A stretch of DNA of 64,000 nucleotides. Origin: Sphingomonadales bacterium. Lineage in GTDB: Bacteria > Pseudomonadota > Alphaproteobacteria > Sphingomonadales > Sphingomonadaceae. Location: the NCBI GenBank assembly GCA_013297725.1, contig JAAFIB010000001.1:124001-188000 (forward strand), in the 5' to 3' direction. Shown here piece by piece: positions 47,728 to 56,968 of the stretch; within the stretch, counting starts at the first letter, position 1, and each line of letters opens with the position of its first letter. The notes below the pieces were generated by a model that was not told the DNA's origin, made no database searches, and saw only the letters and a program-made list of their open reading frames with translations. A program made the position numbers and the translations under genes.

Positions 47728-49965
47728 ATGACTGAAACTGCCACGCAAATCACCCCGCAAATTGTCGCCGATCATGGCCTTTCTCCTGAAGAATATCAGC
47801 GCGTATTGGACGCGATGGGGCGCGAACCGAATATGGTTGAACTCGGCATATTTTCGGTGATGTGGTCCGAACATTGTTCGTATAAATCCAGCCGCATCCA
47901 TTTGAAAAAACTGCCGACGACGGCACCTTGGGTGATCTGTGGTCCGGGCGAGAACGCGGGCGTGATCGACATTGGCGAAGGCCCGAACGGCACAAAGCTG
48001 GCGGCGATCTTCAAAATGGAATCGCACAATCACCCCAGCTATATTGAACCCTATCAAGGTGCAGCTACCGGCGTCGGCGGCATATTGCGCGATGTGTTCA
48101 CCATGGGCGCGCGGCCGGTTGCGAATATGAATGCGCTGCGTTTTGGCAATCCTGACCATCCAAAGATGAAGCATCTGGTGCAGGGCGTGGTCGCGGGCAT
48201 TGGCGGTTATGGCAATTGCGTGGGCGTGCCGACCGTAGGCGGCGAAACCAATTTCCACCCGGCCTATGACGGCAATATCCTGGTCAACGCAATGACTGTG
48301 GGCATCGCTGATCAGGACAAGATTTTCTATTCCGCCGCAACGGGCGTTGGCAACCCTATCGTCTATGTCGGGTCAAAAACAGGCCGCGACGGCATCCACG
48401 GTGCGACCATGGCATCGGCGGATTTCGGTGCGGATATTGAGGAAAAACGACCGACAGTTCAGGTCGGCGATCCCTTCACCGAAAAGCTGCTGATCGAGGC
48501 GTGCCTTGAGCTGATGGCGTCGGATGCGATTGTTGCGATTCAGGATATGGGCGCTGCGGGGCTGACCAGCTCCAGTGTCGAAATGGCAACCAATGGCAAG
48601 GCTGGCATCATCCTGAATATGGACATGGTGCCGTGCCGCGAGGAAGGCATGACGCCTTATGAGATGATGCTGAGCGAGTCTCAGGAACGCATGTTGATGG
48701 TGTTGAAGCCCGGGCGCGAAGACTTTGCCAAAGCGATTTTCGACAAATGGGAACTCGACTTTGCGGTGATCGGTGAAGTGACTGACACTGGCCATATGGT
48801 GCTGACTTTTGGCGGCGAGGTCGTGTGCGACATTCCGCTTGGGCCACTTGCCGAGGACGCGCCTTTGTATGATCGGCCCGCCGCATCGAAAGAAGAATAT
48901 AAGGCTTGGGCCAATGTTGCGCCCTTGGGCGACATTCCCGAAAGCACCGACATCGGCGCGGACTTGCTAAAGCTGATGGCCAGCCCCGACATCGCGTCGC
49001 GGGCGTGGATCTGGCAGCAATATGACAGCCAGGTTGGCGGCGACACCGCACAGCTTTCTGGCGGCGACGCAGCTGTCGTCCGCATCCACGGCACCAACCG
49101 CGCGCTGGCGATGAGCACAGATTGCACCCCGCGTTATTGCTATGCCGACCCCTATGAAGGCGGCAAACAGGCAGTGGCCGAAACTTATCGCAACATCTGC
49201 GCGGTCGGCGCAAAGCCGCTGGCGATTACCAACTGCCTCAACTTTGCCAACCCGCAGCGGCCCGAAATCATGGCGCAAATCGTAGGCTGTTTAGAGGGCA
49301 TGGGCGACGCTTGCCGCGCGCTCGATTACCCGATCGTGTCGGGCAATGTCTCGCTGTATAACGAAAGCAAAGCCACCGGCGGCGGCAGTGCGATCTTGCC
49401 AACCCCCGCGATAGGCGGCGTCGGTGTGCTCGAGGACGTCAGCAAGATGGCGACGATTGTGTTGCAACCCGGGGTGCATATTTGGCTGATTGGTGCGACA
49501 CCAATAGCCGATGCACGCGAGACACTTGGACAGTCGCTTTGGCTGCGCGAGATTGGTGGTCGTGAGGATGGCCTGCCACCTTCTGTGAACCTTGATGTTG
49601 AGCGTGATAATGGTGAATTAGTGCGAAGATTGATACTGTCGGACAAAGTTGTAGCAGTTCATGACGTGAGTGATGGCGGCCTGCTTGTGGCGCTTGTCGA
49701 AATGGCGCTTGCTGGAAATGTTGGCATTCGATTGAACCCACAACTTGTGGAAAATGCAGCAAACCTGTTTGGAGAGGGCCAGGGGCGGTACCTAGTCGCA
49801 ACGAACCATGATGGCTCAGACTATCATCAACGCTTTTTTCCTGAGAATACGAAAGAAATCGGTTTAGCGGAGGGAGACAGCATTGCAGGACTCAGCTTCT
49901 CGATCCCGCTCACCGACCTCCGCGCCGCGCATGAAAGTTTCTTCAAAAACTGGATGGAAAGCTGA
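47728..49965 (+). CDS. purL: Phosphoribosylformylglycinamidine synthase subunit II
   Basis: 745 aa, the normal length of the small PurL that works with PurS and Pur[18 protein letters not shown] near 39-55, [25 protein letters not shown] near 97-121 and [15 protein letters not shown] are the ATP/FGAR-binding motifs. It makes FGAM in purine synthesis. From about 49560 to 49880 the codon choice changes (TTA, CGA, AGA, ATA, GTA) compared with the rest of the gene, although the reading frame is unbroken. Confidence 0.96.
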   Translation: MTETATQITPQIVADHGLSPEEYQRVLDAMGREPNMVELGIFSVMWSEHCSYKSSRIHLKKLPTTAPWVICGPGENAGVIDIGEGPNGTKLAAIFKMESHNHPSYIEPYQGAATGVGGILRDVFTMGARPVANMNALRFGNPDHPKMKHLVQGVVAGIGGYGNCVGVPTVGGETNFHPAYDGNILVNAMTVGIADQDKIFYSAATGVGNPIVYVGSKTGRDGIHGATMASADFGADIEEKRPTVQVGDPFTEKLLIEACLELMASDAIVAIQDMGAAGLTSSSVEMATNGKAGIILNMDMVPCREEGMTPYEMMLSESQERMLMVLKPGREDFAKAIFDKWELDFAVIGEVTDTGHMVLTFGGEVVCDIPLGPLAEDAPLYDRPAASKEEYKAWANVAPLGDIPESTDIGADLLKLMASPDIASRAWIWQQYDSQVGGDTAQLSGGDAAVVRIHGTNRALAMSTDCTPRYCYADPYEGGKQAVAETYRNICAVGAKPLAITNCLNFANPQRPEIMAQIVGCLEGMGDACRALDYPIVSGNVSLYNESKATGGGSAILPTPAIGGVGVLEDVSKMATIVLQPGVHIWLIGATPIADARETLGQSLWLREIGGREDGLPPSVNLDVERDNGELVRRLILSDKVVAVHDVSDGGLLVALVEMALAGNVGIRLNPQLVENAANLFGEGQGRYLVATNHDGSDYHQRFFPENTKEIGLAEGDSIAGLSFSIPLTDLRAAHESFFKNWMES

Positions 49966-49992
49966 GGGCAGCTGAGGGGGCTATTCAATACA

Positions 49993-50104
49993 CCGTTAGT
50001 GCTGAGCCTGTCGAGCCGAAGACCACTGTAGGTGCACCACGCGCCTAAATCATAAGCGACAGTTGAAACCTAGAAACATGCTTCGACAGGCTCAGCACTA
50101 ACGG
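49993..50104. repeat. Inverted repeat of the CTTCGACAGGCTCAGCAC type
   Basis: CCGTTAGTGCTGAGCCTGTCGA at 49993-50014, given here as arms CCGTTAGTGC and TGAGCCTGTCGA, recurs inverted at 50083-50104 without mismatch over 22 bp. The outer arms differ by a 5-bp insertion. About 60 bp lie between. This is the dispersed REP-like palindrome common between proteobacterial genes. It separates convergent purL and the Coq4-like gene and may end both transcripts. Confidence 0.8.
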
Positions 50105-50123
50105 TATTCAAAAGTTGTGGAGC

Positions 50124-50909
50124 TTAAGCCGCAACCGGTGCTAGCAAATCATACGGATCAACACCCGCATTCCGCATTTCTTCATGTGCGCGGCGGTACA
50201 TCACCGGCTCGCTAATCCCCATCCGCTTGCGCGCGTCGGCCAATGGCTCGCGCAATAATGCGACGATATCTTCGTGCACAATGTTTTTTGCCGCCTTGCC
50301 AATGCGATGTCCTTCACGAACCGCAGACATGATCGCTGCCTTTGGTGCAACGCGGCGCTTTAATTCAAAGCCGCCAGCATAGGCGATAAAGCCAACGCCC
50401 AGATTACGGCTTTGCGCATAGGTAAACGCCAGCACGCATTGTTCGCCCAGCGCATCGCGGCCATAGCCGGTCAAGATATGGTGCAGGTCATGCGTGTCGC
50501 GCAGCCGGTCTCCATAACGGTCAATACCATCGTTGAAGCGTTTGCCGCTGCTTTCAAACCGCGCATATTCGGACTCAAGCCCCGCAGCGGACAGCCCTTC
50601 ACGCTCCATGAAATCAACATAGGCGCGGCCTACTGTACCAGCTGGCAGTTTTTTCAGCGTGTCATGATCGTCCAGAATGTCGATCAATCGCTGATTGGTT
50701 CCCAAAATCTTTTGGCCCTTGTCGCTGAACCAGAATTTCTTGGCAACTTTGCGAAACTGTTTGCCGCGCAACGCCGCGATGATGTGGAACACCTGCTCGG
50801 TATCTTCTTTATCCGCGATCAGCTTGCGAAAATGATGCCATGCTTTCAGCGGCCGAAATTCGCTACTCGGGCGTTCGGGGTGATGAAAGGGGATTGTCGT
50901 TACCGTCAT
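50124..50909 (-). CDS. Coq4 family protein (ubiquinone biosynthesis-related)
   Basis: 261 aa from ATG 50909 (AAGG 8 nt upstream); a reading to 50990 is longer but unsupported. The Coq4 metal motif HDLHHILTGYGRDALGE (HDxxH-x11-E) lies near residues 141-157. Coq4 organises or acts in ubiquinone synthesis in eukaryotes, and bacterial homologues occur in alphaproteobacteria. Not in an operon here. Confidence 0.82.
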   Translation of the reverse strand: MTVTTIPFHHPERPSSEFRPLKAWHHFRKLIADKEDTEQVFHIIAALRGKQFRKVAKKFWFSDKGQKILGTNQRLIDILDDHDTLKKLPAGTVGRAYVDFMEREGLSAAGLESEYARFESSGKRFNDGIDRYGDRLRDTHDLHHILTGYGRDALGEQCVLAFTYAQSRNLGVGFIAYAGGFELKRRVAPKAAIMSAVREGHRIGKAAKNIVHEDIVALLREPLADARKRMGISEPVMYRRAHEEMRNAGVDPYDLLAPVAA

Positions 50910-51019
50910 GGGAGAAGCCTTTAGTGATGGATAGCTTTCGCTTTCCTTACCTACATTGATGTTAATAACCGGTTGATGGCACGCTTTCAATATCTTTTTT
51001 GCGCAGCTATCGTTGCCCG

Positions 51020-51694
51020 ATGCAAAACCACCCTTCGATCCCGTACACTGCGTTGCCTGTCTATGACGATGCAGCGCAAGTTGCTCGTTCAGAACGTTTT
51101 TATACTGAACTGAAAACGCGGCGGACTTGCCGCCATTTCAGTGATCGGCCTGTACCAAAAGCTGTGATTGAACACGCTTTGCTCGCGGCGGGAACAGCAC
51201 CTAGCGGCGCGAATCATCAACCTTGGCACTTCGCCGTCATCGGTTCGGCAGAAAAGAAACAGGCGCTGCGCCAGGCCGCCGAGGCAGAGGAAGCTGCGTT
51301 CTATGATGGGAAAGCCAGTCAGGAATGGCTCGACGCGTTGGCCCCGCTCGGCACCGATGCTAGCAAGCCCTACCTGGAGACCGCCCCTTGGCTGATCGTC
51401 ATTTTCGGCCAGCGACGCGGCGGCATGAACCCCGGCGAGGATAAGCAAAACTATTATGTGAACGAAAGCGTAGGCATCGCCACCGGTTTTTTAATTGCGG
51501 CGCTGCATGATGCGGCCCTTGCGACGTTGACGCACACCCCCAATCCGATGAAGTTCCTGAATCAGCTGTGTGATCGCCCCGCGAATGAAAAACCGATGAT
51601 GGTTTTGGTCGTCGGCCATCCTGCGCCCGATGCCACTGTCCCTGTTCATGCCACGGTAAAGAAGTCGCTGGACCAGATCAGCAGCTGGCTGTAG
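51020..51694 (+). CDS. Nitroreductase family flavoprotein
   Basis: 224 aa from ATG 51020. FMN-binding pattern: [15 protein letters not shown] near 33-47, [17 protein letters not shown] near 59-75 and the C-terminal [19 protein letters not shown]. The layout resembles the iodotyrosine-deiodinase/BluB branch of the family. The substrate is unknown. It is divergent from the Coq4 gene and 26 bp before the DUF418 gene. Confidence 0.85.
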   Translation: MQNHPSIPYTALPVYDDAAQVARSERFYTELKTRRTCRHFSDRPVPKAVIEHALLAAGTAPSGANHQPWHFAVIGSAEKKQALRQAAEAEEAAFYDGKASQEWLDALAPLGTDASKPYLETAPWLIVIFGQRRGGMNPGEDKQNYYVNESVGIATGFLIAALHDAALATLTHTPNPMKFLNQLCDRPANEKPMMVLVVGHPAPDATVPVHATVKKSLDQISSWL

Positions 51695-51720
51695 TATCTG
51701 TATAACACAGGGAGAGAACT

Positions 51721-52956
51721 ATGACTGAAGCGAGCGGCTTGACGCGCCATATCAGCCTTGATGCGATGCGCGGCTTTGCTGTCATGGGTATCCTTGCGAT
51801 GAATATCATCGGATTTTCCATGCCCGAATGGGCTTATGTCTCGCCGGGAGTTTATGGCGGGGAAACATTGGCTGACCAGATCAGCTGGTTTTTCTCTTTC
51901 GTTTTCATCGATGGAAAAATGCGCGGGCTGTTCTCGTTGCTGTTCGGCGCGAGTATGATGCTGATTATCGAACGCGCAGAGGCGAAGCAGCAAAGCGCCG
52001 CGCGCACGCATTATGCCCGTATGGTGTGGCTGGCACTCTTTGGTCTCGCGCATTTTTTCTTTCTCTGGTTCGGTGATATCCTTTTCACCTATGCGATCAT
52101 TGGCTGCATCGTCTTCCTGATGCATCATTGGGAGCCAAAGCGGCTGATCAAATGGGCGCTGATTGTTTACGGATTGGGTGTCTTGGTTTGGGGCGCACAG
52201 TTTGGCGGAATGCAATTTTTGCAATGGGCGGCCGCGCAGCCCGGGGCTGATCCTGATGTCGTACGCACTTTTCGCGACATGATGGCAAGCGGTGAATTCG
52301 ACACCGACGTCACAAAAGAACTGGCGCTGCACCGGGGCGATTGGGCCGGTATTTTTGCTGACAAGGCCGCTGACTGGTGGGCGCCGCTGGCGGCGGTATT
52401 GCAAGCGATCACTGAAACTTTGCCGCTGATGCTATTTGGTATGGCGATGAAAAAGAACGGCTTCTTGACGGGTGAATGGGCGGATGGCGACTATCGCCGC
52501 TGGATATACCGCTTGCTGCCTGCCGGGCTTTTGATTTCAGCCGTGCTGGCGGCTTTTTCCTGGTCCAGCAATTTCAACCTCATCCATACGCTTGCCAACT
52601 TTATGGCGTGGAGCGCAATCCCCCGGTTGATGCTGACGATTGGCTATGCCGCACTGCTTATCCTGTGGATCAAAAAACTGTCGGGCAGTAAATTTTTAGA
52701 CCGCGTTGCTGCCACCGGACGCGCCGCCTTTACCAATTATCTGGGCACCACCATTGTTATGACCACAATCTTCTACGGCTATGGCCTTGGTCTCTATGGC
52801 TATATCAGCCGCCCTGCATTGTGGCTGTTCGTGTTGGGTGCTTGGGCCGTGATGCTGTTATGGTCAAAGCCTTGGCTTGAGCGGTTCCAGTTTGGTCCCC
52901 TTGAATGGCTATGGCGCAGTCTGGCGCGGATGGAATTGCAACCGATGCGGCGGTGA
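51721..52956 (+). CDS. DUF418 family membrane protein (YeiB-like)
   Basis: 411 aa, strong ribosome-binding site GGGAGAG. About ten membrane helices. The start SLDAMRGFAVMGILAMNIIGF and C-terminal GRAAFTNYLGTTIVMTTIFYGYGLGLYG are the hallmarks of YeiB/DUF418. Function unknown; a transport or acyl-transfer role has been suggested for the fold. Confidence 0.88.
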   Translation: MTEASGLTRHISLDAMRGFAVMGILAMNIIGFSMPEWAYVSPGVYGGETLADQISWFFSFVFIDGKMRGLFSLLFGASMMLIIERAEAKQQSAARTHYARMVWLALFGLAHFFFLWFGDILFTYAIIGCIVFLMHHWEPKRLIKWALIVYGLGVLVWGAQFGGMQFLQWAAAQPGADPDVVRTFRDMMASGEFDTDVTKELALHRGDWAGIFADKAADWWAPLAAVLQAITETLPLMLFGMAMKKNGFLTGEWADGDYRRWIYRLLPAGLLISAVLAAFSWSSNFNLIHTLANFMAWSAIPRLMLTIGYAALLILWIKKLSGSKFLDRVAATGRAAFTNYLGTTIVMTTIFYGYGLGLYGYISRPALWLFVLGAWAVMLLWSKPWLERFQFGPLEWLWRSLARMELQPMRR

Positions 52957-52964
52957 TCGCAGCT

Positions 52965-53282
52965 TTAGGTTGCGCGCGAACCCAGCACCGCTGCCATCGG
53001 CAGTGGCCCGTAGATATGCGGAAATAATGCGCCGCCACGTGATACTTCCCATTTCACGCTATCGCTAAGCACGGCCAAATCAACCTCGGCAATCACTAAG
53101 CCACTTTGCCCGGCAAAATGCTTCGCCAGTGTTTCCGCCAGCTGATCGGTGGAGGACAGATGGATATAGCCATCGGCAATATCCACGGGCGCTCCATGGA
53201 ATACCTCATCGGCCTGAAACTGTGCCCATTGGTCAGTGGTCAGGATTTTATAAGCGGTGGTGGGATTTGCTCTCTCGATCAT
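52965..53282 (-). CDS. DUF952 family protein
   Basis: 105 aa from ATG 53282 (GGAG 6 nt upstream); ATG 53294 is less well supported. AYKILTTDQW at the start, DGYIHLSSTDQL near 37-48 and the FPHIYGPLPMAAV end are the DUF952 signature. Function unknown. It converges on DUF418 with 8 bp between stops. Confidence 0.88.
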   Translation of the reverse strand: MIERANPTTAYKILTTDQWAQFQADEVFHGAPVDIADGYIHLSSTDQLAETLAKHFAGQSGLVIAEVDLAVLSDSVKWEVSRGGALFPHIYGPLPMAAVLGSRAT

Positions 53283-53393
53283 GCTGTGCTCCATGCGTTA
53301 ACTGCGCTTGGCCGGCAAGGGGGAGAGTTTGCGCTTTGCCGCAATTTGATCTTGATCAATGCAGCGCGCCTGAATTCTGCTAAAGCTTTAGCG

Positions 53394-53798
53394 ATGAAAC
53401 ATGCACCATCCAAAGCGCTTCTTGCTGGAACGCTGTATTTCGCGCTGATCTTTGCGCTTGGTTTTGTGCTGGGTACGCTGCGCGTATTGTGGCTGATGCC
53501 GCTGGTCGGGCAGACGCTGGCGGTGCTGGCGGAACAGCCCGTCATGTTGACGGCCAGCTGGTTTGCCGCACGCTGGCTATTGCGGCGTTATGGTTTCCAA
53601 AGCGTCAGGGACCGGGCGGTAATGGGCGGGATTGCCCTTGTGTTGCTATTCATTGCCGAAATCGCGCTTGGATTTACCCTGTTCAATCAAAGCCTGACCC
53701 GTTCGTTAACCGAGGCGCTGGTGTTACCCGGGCTAATCGGCCTGATCGGGCAGATTATCTTTGGGCTGATGCCGCTGCTGGTGCGGGCAACGCGTTGA
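53394..53798 (+). CDS. Four-helix membrane protein of unknown function
   Basis: 134 aa from ATG 53394; the longer reading upstream runs antisense through the DUF952 gene. Four membrane helices (about 8-30, 33-52, 68-92 and 105-130), with a basic loop RWLLRRYGFQSVRDR. No Shine-Dalgarno is visible. Not recognised. Confidence 0.6.
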   Translation: MKHAPSKALLAGTLYFALIFALGFVLGTLRVLWLMPLVGQTLAVLAEQPVMLTASWFAARWLLRRYGFQSVRDRAVMGGIALVLLFIAEIALGFTLFNQSLTRSLTEALVLPGLIGLIGQIIFGLMPLLVRATR

Positions 53799-53831
53799 GC
53801 CGCCGCCCATAACGCAATCCTATGCGCGGAA

Positions 53832-54407
53832 TCAGGTGATCCCGATACCCGGTTCAGGCAGCTTTTTGCGGTCCATCAACTTGAATTCAAGCGGCGTTGA
53901 TTTGGTGAACAGCTTCACTTCGCCAACCTTAAAATCCACCGCGATCTTACACGATCCGCCACCGATTTCGGTCAGGTGCGCGTCCATGATTGTAACCTCT
54001 ACGGAATCAAATTCGGCCTTTAGCGCGATTGTCATCCCGATGGGCGGGCTGGACATGCCTGCTGCTGAAAGCGACAGTTCGGGGTTATAGGTCAGTTCTT
54101 GTTTGAAACTGCCCAACTTGACGATCTCTGGCTTGCCCGGCGCATGTTTGCTTTGATCTTTATACGCTTTGAACGCTGGCGATTTCGCCCAGCCTTCCAT
54201 GAACGCCGCCAGCAAATCTTTGGATTTCAACTGTTCAGAGATTGCGCTCGCAATTTTTGCACCGCCCAATGCGGACAAAGCCTTGGCCCATTTTGCATTG
54301 CCCTTGTCACCAGACCCTTCGATCTGCGCGCGCGCCGCAACGGCGGCTTCGTCAAAACTTTCAGGCGGGATCAGTTGTTCGATATCAAGTTCGATACGGT
54401 CATTCAT
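53832..54407 (-). CDS. Cytoplasmic protein of unknown function, partner of upstream membrane protein
   Basis: 191 aa, no signal peptide. N-terminal helical half (about 1-90, Ala-rich) and a beta-rich C-terminal half (about 100-185) with alternating strands (SVEVTIMDAHLTEIGGGSCKIAVDF). It starts 11 bp after the stop of the 267-aa membrane-protein gene on the same strand, so the two are an operon. Not recognised. Confidence 0.6.
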   Translation of the reverse strand: MNDRIELDIEQLIPPESFDEAAVAARAQIEGSGDKGNAKWAKALSALGGAKIASAISEQLKSKDLLAAFMEGWAKSPAFKAYKDQSKHAPGKPEIVKLGSFKQELTYNPELSLSAAGMSSPPIGMTIALKAEFDSVEVTIMDAHLTEIGGGSCKIAVDFKVGEVKLFTKSTPLEFKLMDRKKLPEPGIGIT

Positions 54408-54418
54408 GCGAAAAATTC

Positions 54419-55222
54419 CTAAGCGACGATTGCAAAATTATCTGGGGTGGACGCCGAAAACCCAGCGATGGCGACGTTGAAACTAACCTCTGGCTTAGTC
54501 AGTGACGGATCGCTGATCATCCGCGAAGACCCATCAGCAATGTTGCAATCCATGGTGACTTTGGGCGTGAACAACACTTTTGCGGCGGCCCCTGCACCGG
54601 CCAGTGCAGCAACACCGGCGGCGATCATCCAATACAGGCTGTTGTCCGGTTTCGGGGCATCCTCAACCGGCGCAATTGTGGCAGTCTTGGCAACGGGAGC
54701 CGATGGCTGAACGACCTCTGCAACCGGTACTGGTTCTGGAGCAACTGGTTCCGCCGCGACCTCGGGTTCGAACATCGGTTCGGCCACGACAGCTGCGGCG
54801 GCGACAGGGGCGATGACTTTGCGTGCGACTGGTTTGCTGACCACAGGCTGTGGTTTAGCCCGCGTGACTATTGCTGTTTTGACCGGCGCTTTGCGGACTG
54901 TAGTCGGCAATTTCTGGATAACAGGATCCGACTTTACAAAAACAACCTCTTGCTTGGGTTGTTCAACCGGCGTCGTTGCGACTTCGGTTGGCTGGACAAC
55001 GGGCTTTTTCTTCTTTTTCTTGAACAGCCCGCCAATCGCTTTGGCCGCATCGCCAACATCAACCTTAACGCCGACACCGCCGCCACTGCCACCTCCGCCG
55101 CTAGGCTGTGGTGACTGACACGCAGGATTGGTCGGTGAACACTGCGCCTGCGCGCCGCTGCTTTGCATGCCGAATGCTGCGAGCAGCAATGCTGCTGCAA
55201 GTGTCTTGCCCATTGGTTTCAT
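54419..55222 (-). CDS. Exported protein with poly-lysine block, Pro/Val/Ala-rich linker and one C-terminal membrane span
   Basis: 267 aa from ATG 55222 (GGGGGC upstream; ATG 55213 possible). Signal peptide at 1-27 (SSGAQAQ), glycine-rich stretch (SGGGGSGGG), six lysines (FKKKKKK), then a long linker of PV, AP and VA repeats (about 75-185). A membrane helix (SLYWMIAAGVAALAGAGAAAKV) and a short C-terminal domain with one cysteine (MDCNIADGS) follow. The linker looks able to span the periplasm. Not recognised; co-transcribed with the 191-aa gene. Confidence 0.6.
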   Translation of the reverse strand: MKPMGKTLAAALLLAAFGMQSSGAQAQCSPTNPACQSPQPSGGGGSGGGVGVKVDVGDAAKAIGGLFKKKKKKPVVQPTEVATTPVEQPKQEVVFVKSDPVIQKLPTTVRKAPVKTAIVTRAKPQPVVSKPVARKVIAPVAAAAVVAEPMFEPEVAAEPVAPEPVPVAEVVQPSAPVAKTATIAPVEDAPKPDNSLYWMIAAGVAALAGAGAAAKVLFTPKVTMDCNIADGSSRMISDPSLTKPEVSFNVAIAGFSASTPDNFAIVA

Positions 55223-55332
55223 GTTTTCGCCCCCAAAAGCCCCATTTGCTTTCAGTCGCATTAAACAGCCAATAGGTTCATCGGGCAAGATAATTTATTT
55301 TCTTACTGCCGGTGGAGCAGCGCAAGGCGGTA

Positions 55333-55506
55333 TTAATCGGGCTTCTTCGCCGCGCCCTTTGCCTTTGCTTTATGCGCCGCAATGTCAGCATCAATCGTTG
55401 CGATCCGAATGCGCTCCGGCGAATCCTTGGGCAATCCTTTTAGCCGCGCAGAGGCCCATAGGCTGCGGCGTTCAGATTCGAGTGCTTTGAGATAGAGATC
55501 AGCCAT
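55333..55506 (-). CDS. Small conserved-looking helical protein
   Basis: 57 aa from ATG 55506. It is highly charged: LKALESERRSLWASARLKGL, then a basic Ala/Lys-rich tail (AAHKAKAKGAAKKPD). Probably soluble and helical. Function unknown. No clear Shine-Dalgarno. Confidence 0.45.
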   Translation of the reverse strand: MADLYLKALESERRSLWASARLKGLPKDSPERIRIATIDADIAAHKAKAKGAAKKPD

Positions 55507-55646
55507 AGGGCGTGTGTAGCGTGATAGCATCATAGGGGATAGGGGCTAGCTAAGCTCTGCCATAATTATCGCACATTATTACTGCCGCCATTTGCAATAT
55601 CGCAACATTTGGCCGCTATCGCGGGTGCTATGATGGGGTTGACAGC

Positions 55647-55868
55647 ATGAGCATGGAACATTGGAATAAAAAGGGCGCGGTCCAAACGGCTACCGGCGTT
55701 GCCGACGCACAAGACGTTGCCGCATCTCTGCTGCTGCGCCGTGTCGAGGCAATGCTGCGCGAGGGCCAGCCGCGCCAAGCGATTGCCCATATCTGCGACA
55801 TGACTGGCGTGGATCGCGCAGAGGCAGAAGCCTTTGTCGCTGATTTAAAGGGCAGAGTATTCGCTTAA
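55647..55868 (+). CDS. Small protein of unknown function
   Basis: 73 aa, acidic and helical. VAASLLLRRVEAMLREGQPRQAIAHICDMTGVDRAEAEAFVADL reads as a compact three-helix domain, perhaps a UBA- or HTH-like fold. No domain was recognised. Stands alone between small genes. Confidence 0.5.
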   Translation: MSMEHWNKKGAVQTATGVADAQDVAASLLLRRVEAMLREGQPRQAIAHICDMTGVDRAEAEAFVADLKGRVFA

Positions 55869-55928
55869 GAGGTGATGGCTTAGTGTTGGTGTAATCGACA
55901 ACGCCACAACTTCTCAATTCCATAGCGC

Positions 55929-56225
55929 CTAAGCCAGAAACCAACCTCCGGCTATTGCGCTTGCAATGCCTTGCACGATCGCGATTTGGTGCAAGTTACT
56001 GGAAAAGGGCTGCTTTCGGGTCTTGTGCCGGAATATCGCGCGACCAGCATAAGCGCCCATTGATCCGCCGATGAACGACCACATCAGCAAAGTCGCCTCG
56101 GCAACACGCCATGACCCTTCCTCTGCACGGATTCTATCGAGCCCAAAAAGCATGAACGTCCAAACATTCACCGCAGCAAACGCCGCCACGATATTGGGCA
56201 GAGTCAAACAGGCGATGAGTTCCAT
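55929..56225 (-). CDS. DUF1294 family membrane protein
   Basis: 98 aa from ATG 56225. Three short membrane segments with the DUF1294 signature: FMLFGLDRIRA near 25-35, then FIGGSMGAYAGRAIFRHKTRKQPF near 52-75. Function unknown, though some family members carry an extra cold-shock domain that is absent here. Confidence 0.85.
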   Translation of the reverse strand: MELIACLTLPNIVAAFAAVNVWTFMLFGLDRIRAEEGSWRVAEATLLMWSFIGGSMGAYAGRAIFRHKTRKQPFSSNLHQIAIVQGIASAIAGGWFLA

Positions 56226-56400
56226 GGGCTGCAATTCCGATTTCGAATTTGAATTCTGTAACCACGGTCTGGTTAACGCACTATCGCCGTAATTGAAATC
56301 AGCCAGCCCGTGCCTAGGTGCGGATCAGGCGTTATGCGCCGCCTCGCCTTTTATGTGCCATCGCGAATAGGGTTACGGCGGGGGCTGGAGGAGTTGGATC

Positions 56401-56697
56401 ATGAAACAGATTTTGGTCGCATTTGCCCCCTTAACCATTACCCTGTCGATTATCGCCCCTGTCTTGGCTGCGCCTGTGGCGCTCGCCAGTGATAATAGCG
56501 ATTATGCCGGCGAATTTAAGATTCGCACCGAAACCAAACTCTATCCCAAACCGCGCATGGACGTGGCCCCGATTGCCACTTTGGCCGCTGGCGAAAAAGT
56601 GACGCTGTCTGGAAAACAGGAAAGCGTCCTTGCCGAAGCAGTCGACAGCAAAGGCCGCAAAGGCTGGGTATCGATACAGGATATCGCTTGGCGTTAG
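56401..56697 (+). CDS. Secreted bacterial SH3-like domain protein
   Basis: 98 aa with a strong ribosome-binding site (GGAGGAG). Signal peptide at 1-29. The mature part (about 36-98) is one SH3b-like domain: ETKLYPKPRMDVAPIATLAAGEKVTLSG and a closing GRKGWVSIQDI. Such domains bind peptidoglycan or other envelope partners. Specific role unknown. Confidence 0.7.
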   Translation: MKQILVAFAPLTITLSIIAPVLAAPVALASDNSDYAGEFKIRTETKLYPKPRMDVAPIATLAAGEKVTLSGKQESVLAEAVDSKGRKGWVSIQDIAWR

Positions 56698-56713
56698 CGT
56701 TGCGGGCGGCGCA

Positions 56714-56899
56714 TCACCATTTGCCGCCAATATCCTTTATCGCTTTCAGCAAAGCCTTTTTGCTTTCCGTCCGGCGCGTGCCGTCGTTGCGGGGCAGATC
56801 GGTGATGCCCGTTTCTTGACGGCGGCGTTCGATGCGCGCGGCAAATTCGGCGGCGGGGATGGCACGCTTTGTTTTAGTCTTTAAGGTCTGCGACGCCAT
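56714..56899 (-). CDS. Small basic protein of unknown function
   Basis: 61 aa from ATG 56899, chosen because GGAGG lies 7 nt upstream. Rich in Lys and Arg (TLKTKTKRAIPAAEF, IERRRQETGI, TESKKALLKAIKDIGGKW). It could bind nucleic acid or protein. It lies 69 bp after the restriction-enzyme gene on the same strand, but co-function with it is not shown. Confidence 0.5.
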   Translation of the reverse strand: MASQTLKTKTKRAIPAAEFAARIERRRQETGITDLPRNDGTRRTESKKALLKAIKDIGGKW

Positions 56900-56968
56900 A
56901 ATCGCCTCCGCTTTCATATCGTATGCGTTTATCCATAAAGACTAGATCGGCGTCGGGACATAGGTTGC

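Noticed and set aside
47581-48258. 225-codon minus-strand frame opposite the membrane-protein gene and purL
   Set aside because: Antisense shadow of conserved coding sequence with no start signal.
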